The notes beneath the pieces are model-generated. The model was not told the DNA's origin, did no database searches, and saw only the letters and a program-made list of their open reading frames with translations. From positions 17,207-81,206 of the forward strand of contig SVBJ01000007.1 in assembly GCA_015058955.1 (NCBI GenBank): a stretch of 64,000 nt of DNA, in the 5' to 3' direction. This DNA is from Erysipelotrichaceae bacterium (GTDB lineage: Bacteria; Bacillota_I; Bacilli_A; Erysipelotrichales; Erysipelotrichaceae). Positions 44,014 through 56,440 of this stretch are shown here, in pieces; position 1 is the first letter of the stretch; every line of letters starts with the position of its first letter. The position numbers and the translations under genes were made by a program.

Positions 44014-45890
44014 TGAGCGAACCTAAATACCGTCAGCTCAGACGTTCCAGAGCTGATAACATTCCTGCAACTGTTGCCAGAATATTCAGCTATCTGAGTC
44101 AGTTCAGATGGCAGCTGATCCTGGTATTTGTCTGCATTATCATTGAAGCACTGACAAACGTGGCTTCAAGTGCCTTCTTTGCTCCGCTGATCGACGATTA
44201 CATTCTGCCATTGGTTGGCAAGAGCAATCCTGATCTGAGCCGTTTCATCGGCCGACTGATCTTCATGGGCTGTGTCTATGTGCTGGGCATCACTGCCGGA
44301 TACGTATACCGCAAGATGATGAGCATCATTTCAACCGGTACGCTGTATAACATCAGAAAGCAGCTGTTTGAGCACATGCAGGAAATGTCCGTACAATTCT
44401 ATGACACCAATACCCATGGCGAACTGATGAACTTCTACACCAATGACGTAGACATCATCAGACCGCTGATTGCGGATTCCTTCCCGCAGGCCATCAACAC
44501 CCTGATATCACTGTCAGGATCAATGTTCATGATGCTGAAGCTTTCACCGAAGCTTACCCTGGTAGCGGTGGCTCTGCTGGTACTGGTAGTGGGAATGTCG
44601 GTATTCATCGGCAAGAAGTCCAGAAGCTACTTCGTCAAGGTTCAGAAGTCCGTTTCCAACATCAATGGTTACGTTGAGGAAATGTTCTTGGGCTCCAAGG
44701 AAGTCAAGGCCTTCTGCTATGAAGATGAAAGTGTCAGAAAATTCCAGAAATACAATGATGAGTGCATGCACGCATCAATAATGTCCAACGTCTTTGCCCA
44801 GTCTCTGATGCCTATCAACGTCAACCTGTCATACATCAGCTATGCTGCCGTTGCCGTTCTGGGTGCCAGAATGTGCATTGCCGGTGAGATCTCCTTAGGT
44901 TCAATTGCCAGCTTCCTGCTGTACACCAGACAGATTGCCGGACCTATCTCCGGACTGTCACAGCAGTTCAACGGCATGATGATGTCAATTGCCGGTGCCG
45001 AGAGAGTATTCGGCATAATTGATTCCGAACCGGAAGTCGATGAAGGAAGGATCACACTGGTAAATGTTGAAGAAGGAAAGGACGAACTGGTTGAAACCTC
45101 TGAAAAGACGGAAAGATATGCCTGGAAGAACCCGGATGACGGCTCACTAGTCGAACTGAAGGGTGACATCAGACTTAACCACGTAACCTTTGCCTACGAG
45201 GAAGGCAAGACCGTACTCCATGACGTGTCGCTGTATGCCAAGCCGGGTCAGAAGATCGCCCTGGTAGGTTCTACCGGTGCCGGCAAGACCACCATCACCA
45301 ACCTGATCAACAGATTCTATGATGTTCAGGAAGGATCGATCACCTATGACGGCATTGACATCAGAAACATTGCCAAGAGTTCACTGAGAAAGTCTCTGGG
45401 TGTTGTTCTGCAGGATACCAACCTGTTCTCCGGAACGGTAATGGAAAACATCAGATACGGTAACCTGGAGGCAACTGACCAGCAGTGCATTGAGGCAGCC
45501 AAGCTGGCCAATGCCGACGGTTTCATCAACAGACTGCCTGACGGTTATAACACCATGCTCACCAGCAACGGCACCAACCTGTCCCAGGGACAGAGGCAGC
45601 TGCTCAACATTGCCAGAGCCACGGTCGCTGACCCTCCGGTACTGATCCTTGATGAAGCTACTTCATCAATCGATACCCATACCGAGAAGATCATTGAAAA
45701 GGGCATGGACAAGCTGATGCAGGGCAGAACGGTCTTCGTCATTGCCCACCGACTCTCAACGGTCAGAAATGCCAATGCCATCATCGTTCTGGAGCACGGC
45801 AACATCATTGAACGCGGTGACCACGAAGAACTGCTGGCGCAGAAAGGTCGCTACTACCGGTTATACAAGGGTACAGCTGAACTGGACTAA
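44013..45890 (+). CDS. ABC exporter half-transporter, canonical catalytic Glu (BmrD/LmrD-like)
   Basis: Partner of the previous protein, 625 residues: six transmembrane helices, then an ATPase with GSTGAGKTT and Walker B VLILDEATSSID carrying the catalytic Glu. Its signature motif reads LSQGQ, not LSGGQ, which is the complementary degeneracy expected in heterodimers. An insertion of about 40 residues (GRITLVNVEEGKDELVETSEKTERYAW...) lies between the membrane and ATPase domains. Substrates cannot be predicted. A terminator follows at 45901-45934. Confidence 0.92.
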   Translation: MSEPKYRQLRRSRADNIPATVARIFSYLSQFRWQLILVFVCIIIEALTNVASSAFFAPLIDDYILPLVGKSNPDLSRFIGRLIFMGCVYVLGITAGYVYRKMMSIISTGTLYNIRKQLFEHMQEMSVQFYDTNTHGELMNFYTNDVDIIRPLIADSFPQAINTLISLSGSMFMMLKLSPKLTLVAVALLVLVVGMSVFIGKKSRSYFVKVQKSVSNINGYVEEMFLGSKEVKAFCYEDESVRKFQKYNDECMHASIMSNVFAQSLMPINVNLSYISYAAVAVLGARMCIAGEISLGSIASFLLYTRQIAGPISGLSQQFNGMMMSIAGAERVFGIIDSEPEVDEGRITLVNVEEGKDELVETSEKTERYAWKNPDDGSLVELKGDIRLNHVTFAYEEGKTVLHDVSLYAKPGQKIALVGSTGAGKTTITNLINRFYDVQEGSITYDGIDIRNIAKSSLRKSLGVVLQDTNLFSGTVMENIRYGNLEATDQQCIEAAKLANADGFINRLPDGYNTMLTSNGTNLSQGQRQLLNIARATVADPPVLILDEATSSIDTHTEKIIEKGMDKLMQGRTVFVIAHRLSTVRNANAIIVLEHGNIIERGDHEELLAQKGRYYRLYKGTAELD

Positions 45891-45900
45891 CGCATATTAA

Positions 45901-45934
45901 AACGCCATTTCCAACGGGAAATGACGTTTTTGTT
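45901..45934. terminator. Terminator after the ABC exporter
   Basis: Stem AACG-C-CATTTCC with GGAAATG-A-CGTT (one internal mismatch), an AACG loop and a T-rich tail, between convergent genes. Confidence 0.82.
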
Positions 45935-45944
45935 TTGCGTCTGA

Positions 45945-47318
45945 TTAGTGTTCAATGAACAGATAATAGTATTCTTCGTAACACCAGTTGAACTTCTTTA
46001 TTATCCTGGCAGCATCGGTACCGACATATCTGTACTGATAATCGTTGGCAGCGTATCCGGTCAGGTAATCCTTATCCTTTGGATAGCGGAGAATGAAGCC
46101 GTAATCCTGACAGTTCTCCTTAACCCATTTACAGGCAGCAGTCTCATCAAAGTCATAGGCTATGGTGCCTTTTTCCGTGATGCTGACAGCCAATCCGGTC
46201 TGATGTTCGTCACAGCCTTCCTTGCCCATGATGCGGTCAAGTTCGGCAGCATTGCCATCCAGCTGAGCCAGGCGGTTCTCATAGAGTACTTTCTGGTCGT
46301 CATAGCTGATGTAGCCGCTGTAACTGATGATAGGTGTTGAATGATCCTTGGAGTAGGCCTTGGCCATTTCCTCAAAGGCTTCCCTGGCTTCCTTTATCAG
46401 AGGTTCATTGGAGTCACGGTATTCACCGGCTATTTCCTCCAGATTTTCCGGAACATAGTCAGCCGGAAGTCTTCTTTCCTTGTTGACCAGTACGGTCAGC
46501 GGATCCGTTACGGTGATGGTCTTGCTGCTGTCATAGAAGTCTGAGTAATCGACACTGTCCGGAACATCGTAGTCATCGTTGATGTTGGCAATGGCAATGG
46601 CAGCTGAAGTCTGGTAACGGTTCATATGCCAGATGTAACGGGCCAGTCTTTCAAAGCGGAATCCTTCTTCCTGCAGCAACCCTTCAAAGGCCGGGAAGTA
46701 GGAGATGGTGCGGAAGGCGATGAAGTCTTCCGGTTCATAGTTGTTATAGAAGTATGCGAGAAACTGCGGTGAATAGCCTTTGGCAGCATAATCCATGTAG
46801 GCCATGACTTCCTTGTATTCCATCATCGGCAGCTCCATCAGAGTCCGGGAATACTGGGCATCCAGGTCATTAGTCAGCGTCACGGAAGTCTGATAGTCAT
46901 AGCCCTTGCGGTAGTATTGCTTGTAGAGTTCGATGTTGCTGATCCTGTCGCAGAAGACCAGGGAATACAGGTCCTGCGGCTTCAGTACCTCAGAAAGACT
47001 CTCGACTTCCTGAATGGTGTACGTCTTAGCCAGGTCATTGATGTCCTTGGTGACATCGGTGTTGGCATGAATGTGGATGTAGTAATCCAGGTTTTCCTCA
47101 ATGAAGTCTTCGGAATTCAGGGCAGCGATGAGCCCAGGGTTATATGTCTTGACCTTGTCGGTTATCTTGTAGGTACGCAGCTTTTCAATTTCTGCAGCGG
47201 TGTAGCCCAGATCTCGCAGATCCTTGTCCATGAAGAACATGTAGTAAACACCGCCGCCTAACAGGCCGGCTAATATCAGAATTATGATAAGTCTTGTAAT
47301 AATACCTTTCATATGCAT
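45945..47318 (-). CDS. VanY-like (M15) D-Ala-D-Ala carboxypeptidase homologue lacking catalytic residues
   Basis: A 457-residue protein with one N-terminal transmembrane helix (residues about 8-30), so the rest is extracellular. A long N-terminal part (about 35-310) is Tyr-rich and alpha-helical in appearance. The C-terminal part matches VanY carboxypeptidases: ISYSGYISYDDQ, CDEHQTGLAVSI, CQDYGFILRYPKDKDYLTGY, YQYRYVGTDAA. In active enzymes these read SEHQTGLAVDI and EPWHYRYVG: here the zinc Asp is Ser (codon 46184-46182), and the catalytic Glu and third zinc His are Asn and Gln (46046-46044 and 46037-46035). It is therefore probably inactive. It is the last gene of a three-gene minus operon. 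Confidence 0.85.
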   Translation of the reverse strand: MHMKGIITRLIIILILAGLLGGGVYYMFFMDKDLRDLGYTAAEIEKLRTYKITDKVKTYNPGLIAALNSEDFIEENLDYYIHIHANTDVTKDINDLAKTYTIQEVESLSEVLKPQDLYSLVFCDRISNIELYKQYYRKGYDYQTSVTLTNDLDAQYSRTLMELPMMEYKEVMAYMDYAAKGYSPQFLAYFYNNYEPEDFIAFRTISYFPAFEGLLQEEGFRFERLARYIWHMNRYQTSAAIAIANINDDYDVPDSVDYSDFYDSSKTITVTDPLTVLVNKERRLPADYVPENLEEIAGEYRDSNEPLIKEAREAFEEMAKAYSKDHSTPIISYSGYISYDDQKVLYENRLAQLDGNAAELDRIMGKEGCDEHQTGLAVSITEKGTIAYDFDETAACKWVKENCQDYGFILRYPKDKDYLTGYAANDYQYRYVGTDAARIIKKFNWCYEEYYYLFIEH

Positions 47319-47980
47319 TAAACTCCTTCAAACAGGCTGTATGGATAACTGTGTGGCGGATCGCTGACAAAGACCAGATGCTCCTTGGTGACCGGATGGT
47401 CAAATTCCAGACGGTAAGCCCATAAGGCGATCTGCTGATGTTTTATCGCTCTGGAATTATAGCGCTGATCTCCCCAGATAGGCCGCTTACGGGATGAAGT
47501 CTGAACGCGGATCTGATGACTTCTGCCGGTATGAAGATCGATCTTAAGCAGAGACATGCCTTCGGAGCTTTTCAGTACTTCGTAGTCGAGACTGGCAAAC
47601 TTGCCGTGATCCTTATCAGTTACCGTTACGGTATTGGTTTCACTGTTTTTTACCAGATAATCTTCCCAGTGTCCTTTTTCCGGCAGATGGTCATTACAGA
47701 CGACAGCCAGATAGGTTTTTCGAAAATCATGGGTGGATATCAGCTTTGACAGACGGGCAGCAGCCTTGGAAGTGCGGGCAAAAACCATGACACCGCCAAC
47801 CGGACGGTCCAGACGGTGTACCAGACCCAGATAGACATTACCCGGCTTGTCATATTTATCCCTGATGTATTGTTTCCGCATGGTTAACAGATCAATGTCC
47901 CGGGAACTGTCGGCCTGTACGGGAATGTTGACGGGCTTTTCAACCACCAGCAGGTGATTGTCTTCGTAGATTACTTTCAT
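47318..47980 (-). CDS. RluA-family pseudouridine synthase
   Basis: Converts specific uridines of rRNA or tRNA to pseudouridine. The catalytic motif is GLVHRLDRPVGGVMVFARTSKAA (residues about 54-76, nucleophile Asp in HRLDR). LHTGRSHQIRVQ near 150-161 is the second conserved block. At about 220 residues there is no S4 domain, so it resembles the short RluA/YlyB-like or DUF-type members and the exact target is unknown. The start at 47980 overlaps the upstream stop (ATGA). Confidence 0.92.
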   Translation of the reverse strand: MKVIYEDNHLLVVEKPVNIPVQADSSRDIDLLTMRKQYIRDKYDKPGNVYLGLVHRLDRPVGGVMVFARTSKAAARLSKLISTHDFRKTYLAVVCNDHLPEKGHWEDYLVKNSETNTVTVTDKDHGKFASLDYEVLKSSEGMSLLKIDLHTGRSHQIRVQTSSRKRPIWGDQRYNSRAIKHQQIALWAYRLEFDHPVTKEHLVFVSDPPHSYPYSLFEGV

Positions 47981-48846
47981 AACTCGAACCTGCCTGATAT
48001 GCCGCAAGGCAGAACCAGGTCACTGTTTTTAATAGGGAGACCTATTTCCACGGTCTCAACCTTACCGGCAGGATAGCGGCTTAAAAGATGTCTGATCAGC
48101 AGGTTGTTAAGAGCTGAAGCTGAGAAACCGGTGGTATAGCCGTTGACCAGAAAGGCAACAGGCTGATCCGAAAGGATCTTTGCCGCTTCACTGATCAGTG
48201 TTTCCAGTTGGTCTTCTATCTTCCATAATTCATTGTTGGGACCGCGTCCGTAGCTAGGAGGATCCATCAGAATGATGTCATAGTGATTGCCGCGGCGCTG
48301 TTCACGCTGGACAAACTTGAGGGCATCATCGACGATGAATCTGATCACGTGGTCTTCCAGGTGATTGAGGACCATGTTTTCCTTGGCCCAGCTTACCATG
48401 CCCTTGGCCGCATCAACATGGACCACTTCGCTGCAGCCGGCCTTTGATAAGGCCATGGTTGCCGCACCGGTGTAGCCGAATAAGTTGAGGGCCTTAACAG
48501 GTCTGTCAGCCTTTTTAACCAGATCAGCCAGCCAGTCCCAGTTGACGGCCTGTTCCGGAAACAGTCCGGTGTGCTTGAAGTTGGTAGGGGAGACCTTGAA
48601 TACCAGATCACGGTAGCTTACCGTCCAGTATTCCGGCAGCTTTTTACGGAATTCCCAGCTGCCGCCGCCCTTACTTGAGCGGTGGTAGATGGCATCATAT
48701 CTGTTCCAGAGAGCCGGATCGTTTTTGGACCAGATGGCCTGAGGATCCGGGCGCACTAAAATTACGCTGTTCCAGCGTTCCAGTTTATCCTTGTCACCGG
48801 CATCGAGAAGCCGGTAGTCTTTCCATTTGTCAGCCAGTAAAATCAT
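47977..48846 (-). CDS. RlmI-like class I SAM-dependent rRNA methyltransferase
   Basis: A cytoplasmic methyltransferase of 289 residues, related to the catalytic half of RlmI (m5C in 23S rRNA). Conserved parts are the N-terminal LADKWKDYRLLDAGDKDKLERW, the SAM-binding ALNLFGYTGAATMALSKAGC near 110-130 and the catalytic DPPSYGRGPNNELWKIE near 196-212. The N-terminal PUA domain of full RlmI is missing, so the target may differ. The predicted promoter TATAAT ends 7 bases before the ATG with no ribosome binding site, suggesting a leaderless mRNA. Confidence 0.87.
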   Translation of the reverse strand: MILLADKWKDYRLLDAGDKDKLERWNSVILVRPDPQAIWSKNDPALWNRYDAIYHRSSKGGGSWEFRKKLPEYWTVSYRDLVFKVSPTNFKHTGLFPEQAVNWDWLADLVKKADRPVKALNLFGYTGAATMALSKAGCSEVVHVDAAKGMVSWAKENMVLNHLEDHVIRFIVDDALKFVQREQRRGNHYDIILMDPPSYGRGPNNELWKIEDQLETLISEAAKILSDQPVAFLVNGYTTGFSASALNNLLIRHLLSRYPAGKVETVEIGLPIKNSDLVLPCGISGRFEL

Positions 48847-48853
48847 ATACCAT

Positions 48854-48882
48854 ATTATACTTCATATTGTCTGTTTTGTCTT
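48854..48882 (-). promoter_or_regulatory. Promoter of the rRNA methyltransferase operon, apparently leaderless
   Basis: On the minus strand, AAGACA (48882-48877) and TATAAT (48859-48854) are 17 bases apart. Only seven bases separate the -10 from the ATG at 48846, so transcription would begin at the start codon. Confidence 0.65.
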
Positions 48883-48903
48883 TAAAATGAAAGAGATTCA
48901 AGG

Positions 48904-48909
48904 TATAAT
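48904..48909 (+). promoter_or_regulatory. -10 element of pcrA
   Basis: TATAAT at 48904-48909 is 18 bases before the pcrA ATG, giving a leader of roughly 12 bases without a recognisable ribosome binding site (the stretch is GATTTTTTT). Confidence 0.55.
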
Positions 48910-48927
48910 GACTGTAGTGATTTTTTT

Positions 48928-53074
<4,147 letters not shown>

Positions 53075-53131
53075 TTAAAAGGTGGAAATACATTCTGTTA
53101 TTTTGTAGAATGTAGTGTAAGGAGGTTTGAG

Positions 53132-54064
53132 ATGGCTGAAAAAAAGAACTCAAACAGCACCGGATCCGGCGTTCTGAAGAAAAGAAACGCTGATAACACC
53201 GGGAAGAAATCCAAAGTAAAAACTGCAGGCAATACTCAGCGAATTGACACCAGTTCTCTTAATAATGCCGAATTGCAGAAGACTAAGGAATTAAAGACTG
53301 TACCTGCCCGGACAGCCGTTAAGGATAAAGAAGCAGAAAAGAAGATTGAAAAGGCTGCCGCCGGCAGCACTAAGAAAACTGTAAAGACCAGAAAGCCTAA
53401 GAAGGAAAAACTGGGAATCAACTGGTTCTTCTGGATCGTTTTGATCCTGATAATCATTCCGGTATTCTACTTTGTCAAGCTGCTGCACGATGCTTCCCTT
53501 GAAGGTAACGTTCCGGTAGTGGGTGAAAGACTGAAGCATAATCTGCAGTATGTCATAACCGATGAACAGTTATCATCGATGAAAGGCTCAATTGAAACCA
53601 TCGACGGAGTTGAAAAGTATGAAGTAAATCTCATTGTCGATACTCTGAGAGTAACGGTTGATGCCAGAGATGACATGACTGCCGACCAGCTCAAGGAAAT
53701 GACCAAGAGCATCTATGAGATAGTCAATGAAAACGCTCCTGTTGATAAGTACTTCACACAGGAAGATGACTTCAAGCAGTATGACATGGAGATAAATGCC
53801 TACAATACTCTTGAAGCAGAGGAACCGGTCATCGTTTCTCTCTACCGCAATTCCAATATGGAAAACTACCGTCTGCAGGTTATCAGCAATCCGGTAAACA
53901 AGAAGATTGCCGATGCTCTCAAGGAAGAAATGCAGAAGCGGCTGGAGGAAGAGGAACGCGAAAGACAGGAAGCTGAAAACCAGCAGAACGCTGAAGGTGA
54001 AAACACCGAAAACAGCGAGAATACGGAGAACAGTGAGTCAGCAGAAAACAGCAATGCCGGTTAA
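53132..54064 (+). CDS. Single-pass membrane protein of unknown function
   Basis: A 310-residue protein I do not recognise. Residues 1-95 are highly charged and low in complexity (Lys-rich, KKTVKTRKPKKEKLG just before the membrane). One transmembrane helix follows (about 98-120), then an extracellular domain of about 150 residues, VITDEQLSSMKGSIETIDGVEKYEVNL onward, with an alternating strand/helix pattern resembling LytR/alkaline-shock-type small alpha-beta domains. The tail is Glu-, Gln- and Asn-rich, with repeated GENTENSENTENSE. A strong AAGGAGGT ribosome binding site is present. Basic cytoplasmic side and acidic outer tail are consistent with type II topology. It lies between ligA and an rRNA methyltransferase. 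Confidence 0.7.
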   Translation: MAEKKNSNSTGSGVLKKRNADNTGKKSKVKTAGNTQRIDTSSLNNAELQKTKELKTVPARTAVKDKEAEKKIEKAAAGSTKKTVKTRKPKKEKLGINWFFWIVLILIIIPVFYFVKLLHDASLEGNVPVVGERLKHNLQYVITDEQLSSMKGSIETIDGVEKYEVNLIVDTLRVTVDARDDMTADQLKEMTKSIYEIVNENAPVDKYFTQEDDFKQYDMEINAYNTLEAEEPVIVSLYRNSNMENYRLQVISNPVNKKIADALKEEMQKRLEEEERERQEAENQQNAEGENTENSENTENSESAENSNAG

Positions 54065-55883
54065 AAACCAGCACTTCACAGGTCGCTGTGAGGACTATAC
54101 TTATGATGGAATGGGTGTCGTCAGGTACGGCACCTTTTGTGTTTTCGTCAAGGACATGGCCTATGGTGATGAAGGTGAAATAGTCATTACCGCCCTAAGA
54201 AAGGACTATGCTTACGGAAGACTTCTGAAACTGGAGAAAGCCGGTCGGGGCAGAAGTGAACCGGTCTGTCCGCTATCGAAAGTATGCGGCGGCTGTCAGC
54301 TGCAGCATCTTTCCTATCATGAACAGCTGCGTTTCAAGGAAGAACTGGTCCGCAATAACATCACCCGAATAGCCGGGATAAAGACGGAGGTATCTCCTAT
54401 AATCGGAGCAGGGGAACCGCTGTATTACCGCAACAAGTGCCAGCTACCGGTCGGGACTGACCGTAACGGCAATACGGTTCTGGGCTTTTACCGTTTCAAT
54501 TCGCATGAAATAATCCCGACTGAGAAATGTTATCTACAGAGCGATAAGGCCAACAGATTGACCGTTCTGATCAGGGAAATGATCGAAGAATACCGGCTGG
54601 GTAATGAGATAAGACATCTGATGATCCGTGACATGAAGGCTACGGCAGAGATGATGGTCGTATTTGTAACCTGGAAGGAAGAGGTTCCGCATATTAGGGA
54701 GATCTGTGAGAGAATCGTCAATGCCGAAAGAAGCGTCAGAAGCATCATCCAGAGCATCAATCCTGAGCAGACCAATGTGGTACTGGGTAAAAGAGAAAAG
54801 CTGCTGTATGGCTGGGAAAACATTCAGGATCTTCTCTGCGGTCTGAAGTTTAACATATCAGCGCATTCCTTCTATCAGGTCAATTCCCAACAGACGGAAG
54901 TGCTCTATTCCAAAGCCATTGAACTGGCTGATCTCAACGGTCAGGAAACTGTTATCGACATGTATTGCGGTGTCGGTACGATCGGCATGATTGCCAGCCG
55001 TAAGGCCGGTAAGGTCATCGGGGTGGAAATCGTTGAGTCGGCTGTACGGGATGCCCGTAAAAATGCCCGGATCAATGGCATAACCAACGCTGAGTTCATC
55101 TGTGCAGATGCAAAAAAGGCCTCTGTTGACCTTGTTAAGCAGGGAATAAAGGCTGATGTGGTATTTGTTGATCCGCCGAGAAAAGGCTGTGATACGGTAA
55201 CGCTGGATTCACTGGTTACCATCAGCCCGGAAAAGATCGTCTATGTGTCATGTAATCCGGCGACCCTGGCCCGTGACCTTAAGTATCTGGCTGAAAGAGG
55301 ATACCGGACGGTTACGATACAGCCGGTTGATCAGTTCCCGCAGACCTATCATGTGGAAACCGTCTGTCTTCTTAAGAAGTCTGACCGGCAGATGGAAATG
55401 AAACAGGTTTTTGAATCAGAAAACATCAGTTTCGTCGAGGTTTCCGAGCAGCTGATAAATGACTATCTTGCCATGATCAATGACGAAAAGAACTTTGCCA
55501 GTTACATCGGCGGAAAGGCAAAAATGTTTACCATAGAACAGGAACGCCGGTGGGTAAAGCAGAAACTGGAAGAGAAAGCCATTGTTTTCTCAATGATTGA
55601 AAAGAAAACCGGAAGGTTCATTGGAAACATTGAACTGATGCATCCGGATGATTCCCAGGGAGAACTGGGAATAGGAATTACGGCAGCCATGCAGAACAGA
55701 GGCTTTGGAAGTGAAGCTGTCCGGGCATTTATCGATTATGGATTCAGTCAGCTGGGAATGAAAAGGATCTACCTGAGAACAAATCCGAATAATGCCAGAG
55801 CGATCCGTGTTTACGAAAAGTGCGGATTCAGGGAATATGCCCGTGATGACAGTCATGTGCACATGGATGTAACAGGACAGTAA
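54054..55883 (+). CDS. 23S rRNA (uracil-5)-methyltransferase (RlmCD/RumA-like) fused to a GNAT acetyltransferase
   Basis: About 609 residues from the ATG at 54054. Residues 1-60 form a TRAM domain (KNQHFTGRCEDYTYDGMGVVRYG). A [4Fe-4S] cysteine cluster CPLSKVCGGCQLQ is near 73-85. The methyltransferase domain holds DMYCGVGTIG near 302-311, VFVDPPRKGCD and VYVSCNPATLARDLKYL with the catalytic Cys, ending at HVETVCLLKKS near 440. Such enzymes normally stop here, but about 160 residues of a complete GNAT domain follow (RWVKQKLEEKAIVFSMIEKKTGRFIGNIEL, MQNRGFGSEAVRAF, NNARAIRVYEKCGF). The start is uncertain: a GTG at 54033 with a nearby GGAG is an alternative, and the gene overlaps the previous one by at least 11 bases. 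Confidence 0.88.
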   Translation: MPVKNQHFTGRCEDYTYDGMGVVRYGTFCVFVKDMAYGDEGEIVITALRKDYAYGRLLKLEKAGRGRSEPVCPLSKVCGGCQLQHLSYHEQLRFKEELVRNNITRIAGIKTEVSPIIGAGEPLYYRNKCQLPVGTDRNGNTVLGFYRFNSHEIIPTEKCYLQSDKANRLTVLIREMIEEYRLGNEIRHLMIRDMKATAEMMVVFVTWKEEVPHIREICERIVNAERSVRSIIQSINPEQTNVVLGKREKLLYGWENIQDLLCGLKFNISAHSFYQVNSQQTEVLYSKAIELADLNGQETVIDMYCGVGTIGMIASRKAGKVIGVEIVESAVRDARKNARINGITNAEFICADAKKASVDLVKQGIKADVVFVDPPRKGCDTVTLDSLVTISPEKIVYVSCNPATLARDLKYLAERGYRTVTIQPVDQFPQTYHVETVCLLKKSDRQMEMKQVFESENISFVEVSEQLINDYLAMINDEKNFASYIGGKAKMFTIEQERRWVKQKLEEKAIVFSMIEKKTGRFIGNIELMHPDDSQGELGIGITAAMQNRGFGSEAVRAFIDYGFSQLGMKRIYLRTNPNNARAIRVYEKCGFREYARDDSHVHMDVTGQ

Positions 55884-55919
55884 CTGAGGTATAATTACTT
55901 ATAGGGAGGATCAGTCTTC

Positions 55920-56282
55920 ATGAGAAAGTATGCATATCTTAAAATGCCGCTGGCAGTTAATGACACAGACTTCATCTTCAGGATAATGCTTTATGAAACT
56001 GCAGAAGGAGCGTATCTTTTTGAGTATTTCAATATCCATGAAATGCTGCAGAGCAGTGCTGATCTGTACTATGAATCTCTGGATGATCTGTATGAGGAAT
56101 GGAATGATCTGATCGATGAAAAAGGCTGGATCGACCTTGATGATCCTGTACCTGGAGCCCAGCATGATGCCTTTCTGCCGGTCCGTGTAAAGGGACGCGA
56201 CAGCGGAAAGCCTCAGTGGGGTCAGTGGGAAATACTGCAGGATGGCAGCTGGATCGACTATCATCCTGAACAGAAACAATAA
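55920..56282 (+). CDS. Small acidic protein of unknown function
   Basis: A 120-residue soluble protein, strongly acidic, without signal peptide or membrane segment. It reads FRIMLYETAEGAYLFEYFNIHEMLQSSADLYYESLDDLYEEWNDL, then a Trp-rich end (GWIDLDD, PQWGQWEILQDGSWIDYHPEQ). I do not recognise a family; similar short acidic proteins occur scattered in Firmicutes. It has its own TATAAT (55891-55896) and AGGGAGG site, and a terminator follows. Confidence 0.7.
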   Translation: MRKYAYLKMPLAVNDTDFIFRIMLYETAEGAYLFEYFNIHEMLQSSADLYYESLDDLYEEWNDLIDEKGWIDLDDPVPGAQHDAFLPVRVKGRDSGKPQWGQWEILQDGSWIDYHPEQKQ

Positions 56283-56287
56283 ACAAT

Positions 56288-56314
56288 TATCCCGGTCAAC
56301 GGGATTTTCTTTTG
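56288..56314 (+). terminator. Terminator after the small acidic protein gene
   Basis: Stem ATCCCG/CGGGAT with a GTCAA loop and a T-rich tail. Confidence 0.8.
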
Positions 56315-56440
56315 TCATTAGCCGATGTCAACATGTGACAAGTGTGCTATACTTTAGTTGATGTATTACTGATAGAGAATACAATTGCATGACGAAATCA
56401 GTTTTTTGCCATGATTAAGGGCAGATAGATTGGAGATAAT

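Noticed and set aside
53907..54053. N-terminal extension of the methyltransferase-GNAT fusion into the preceding gene
   Set aside because: The extra residues are the out-of-frame reading of the acidic tail of the gene at 53132; the TRAM domain begins right after 54054.
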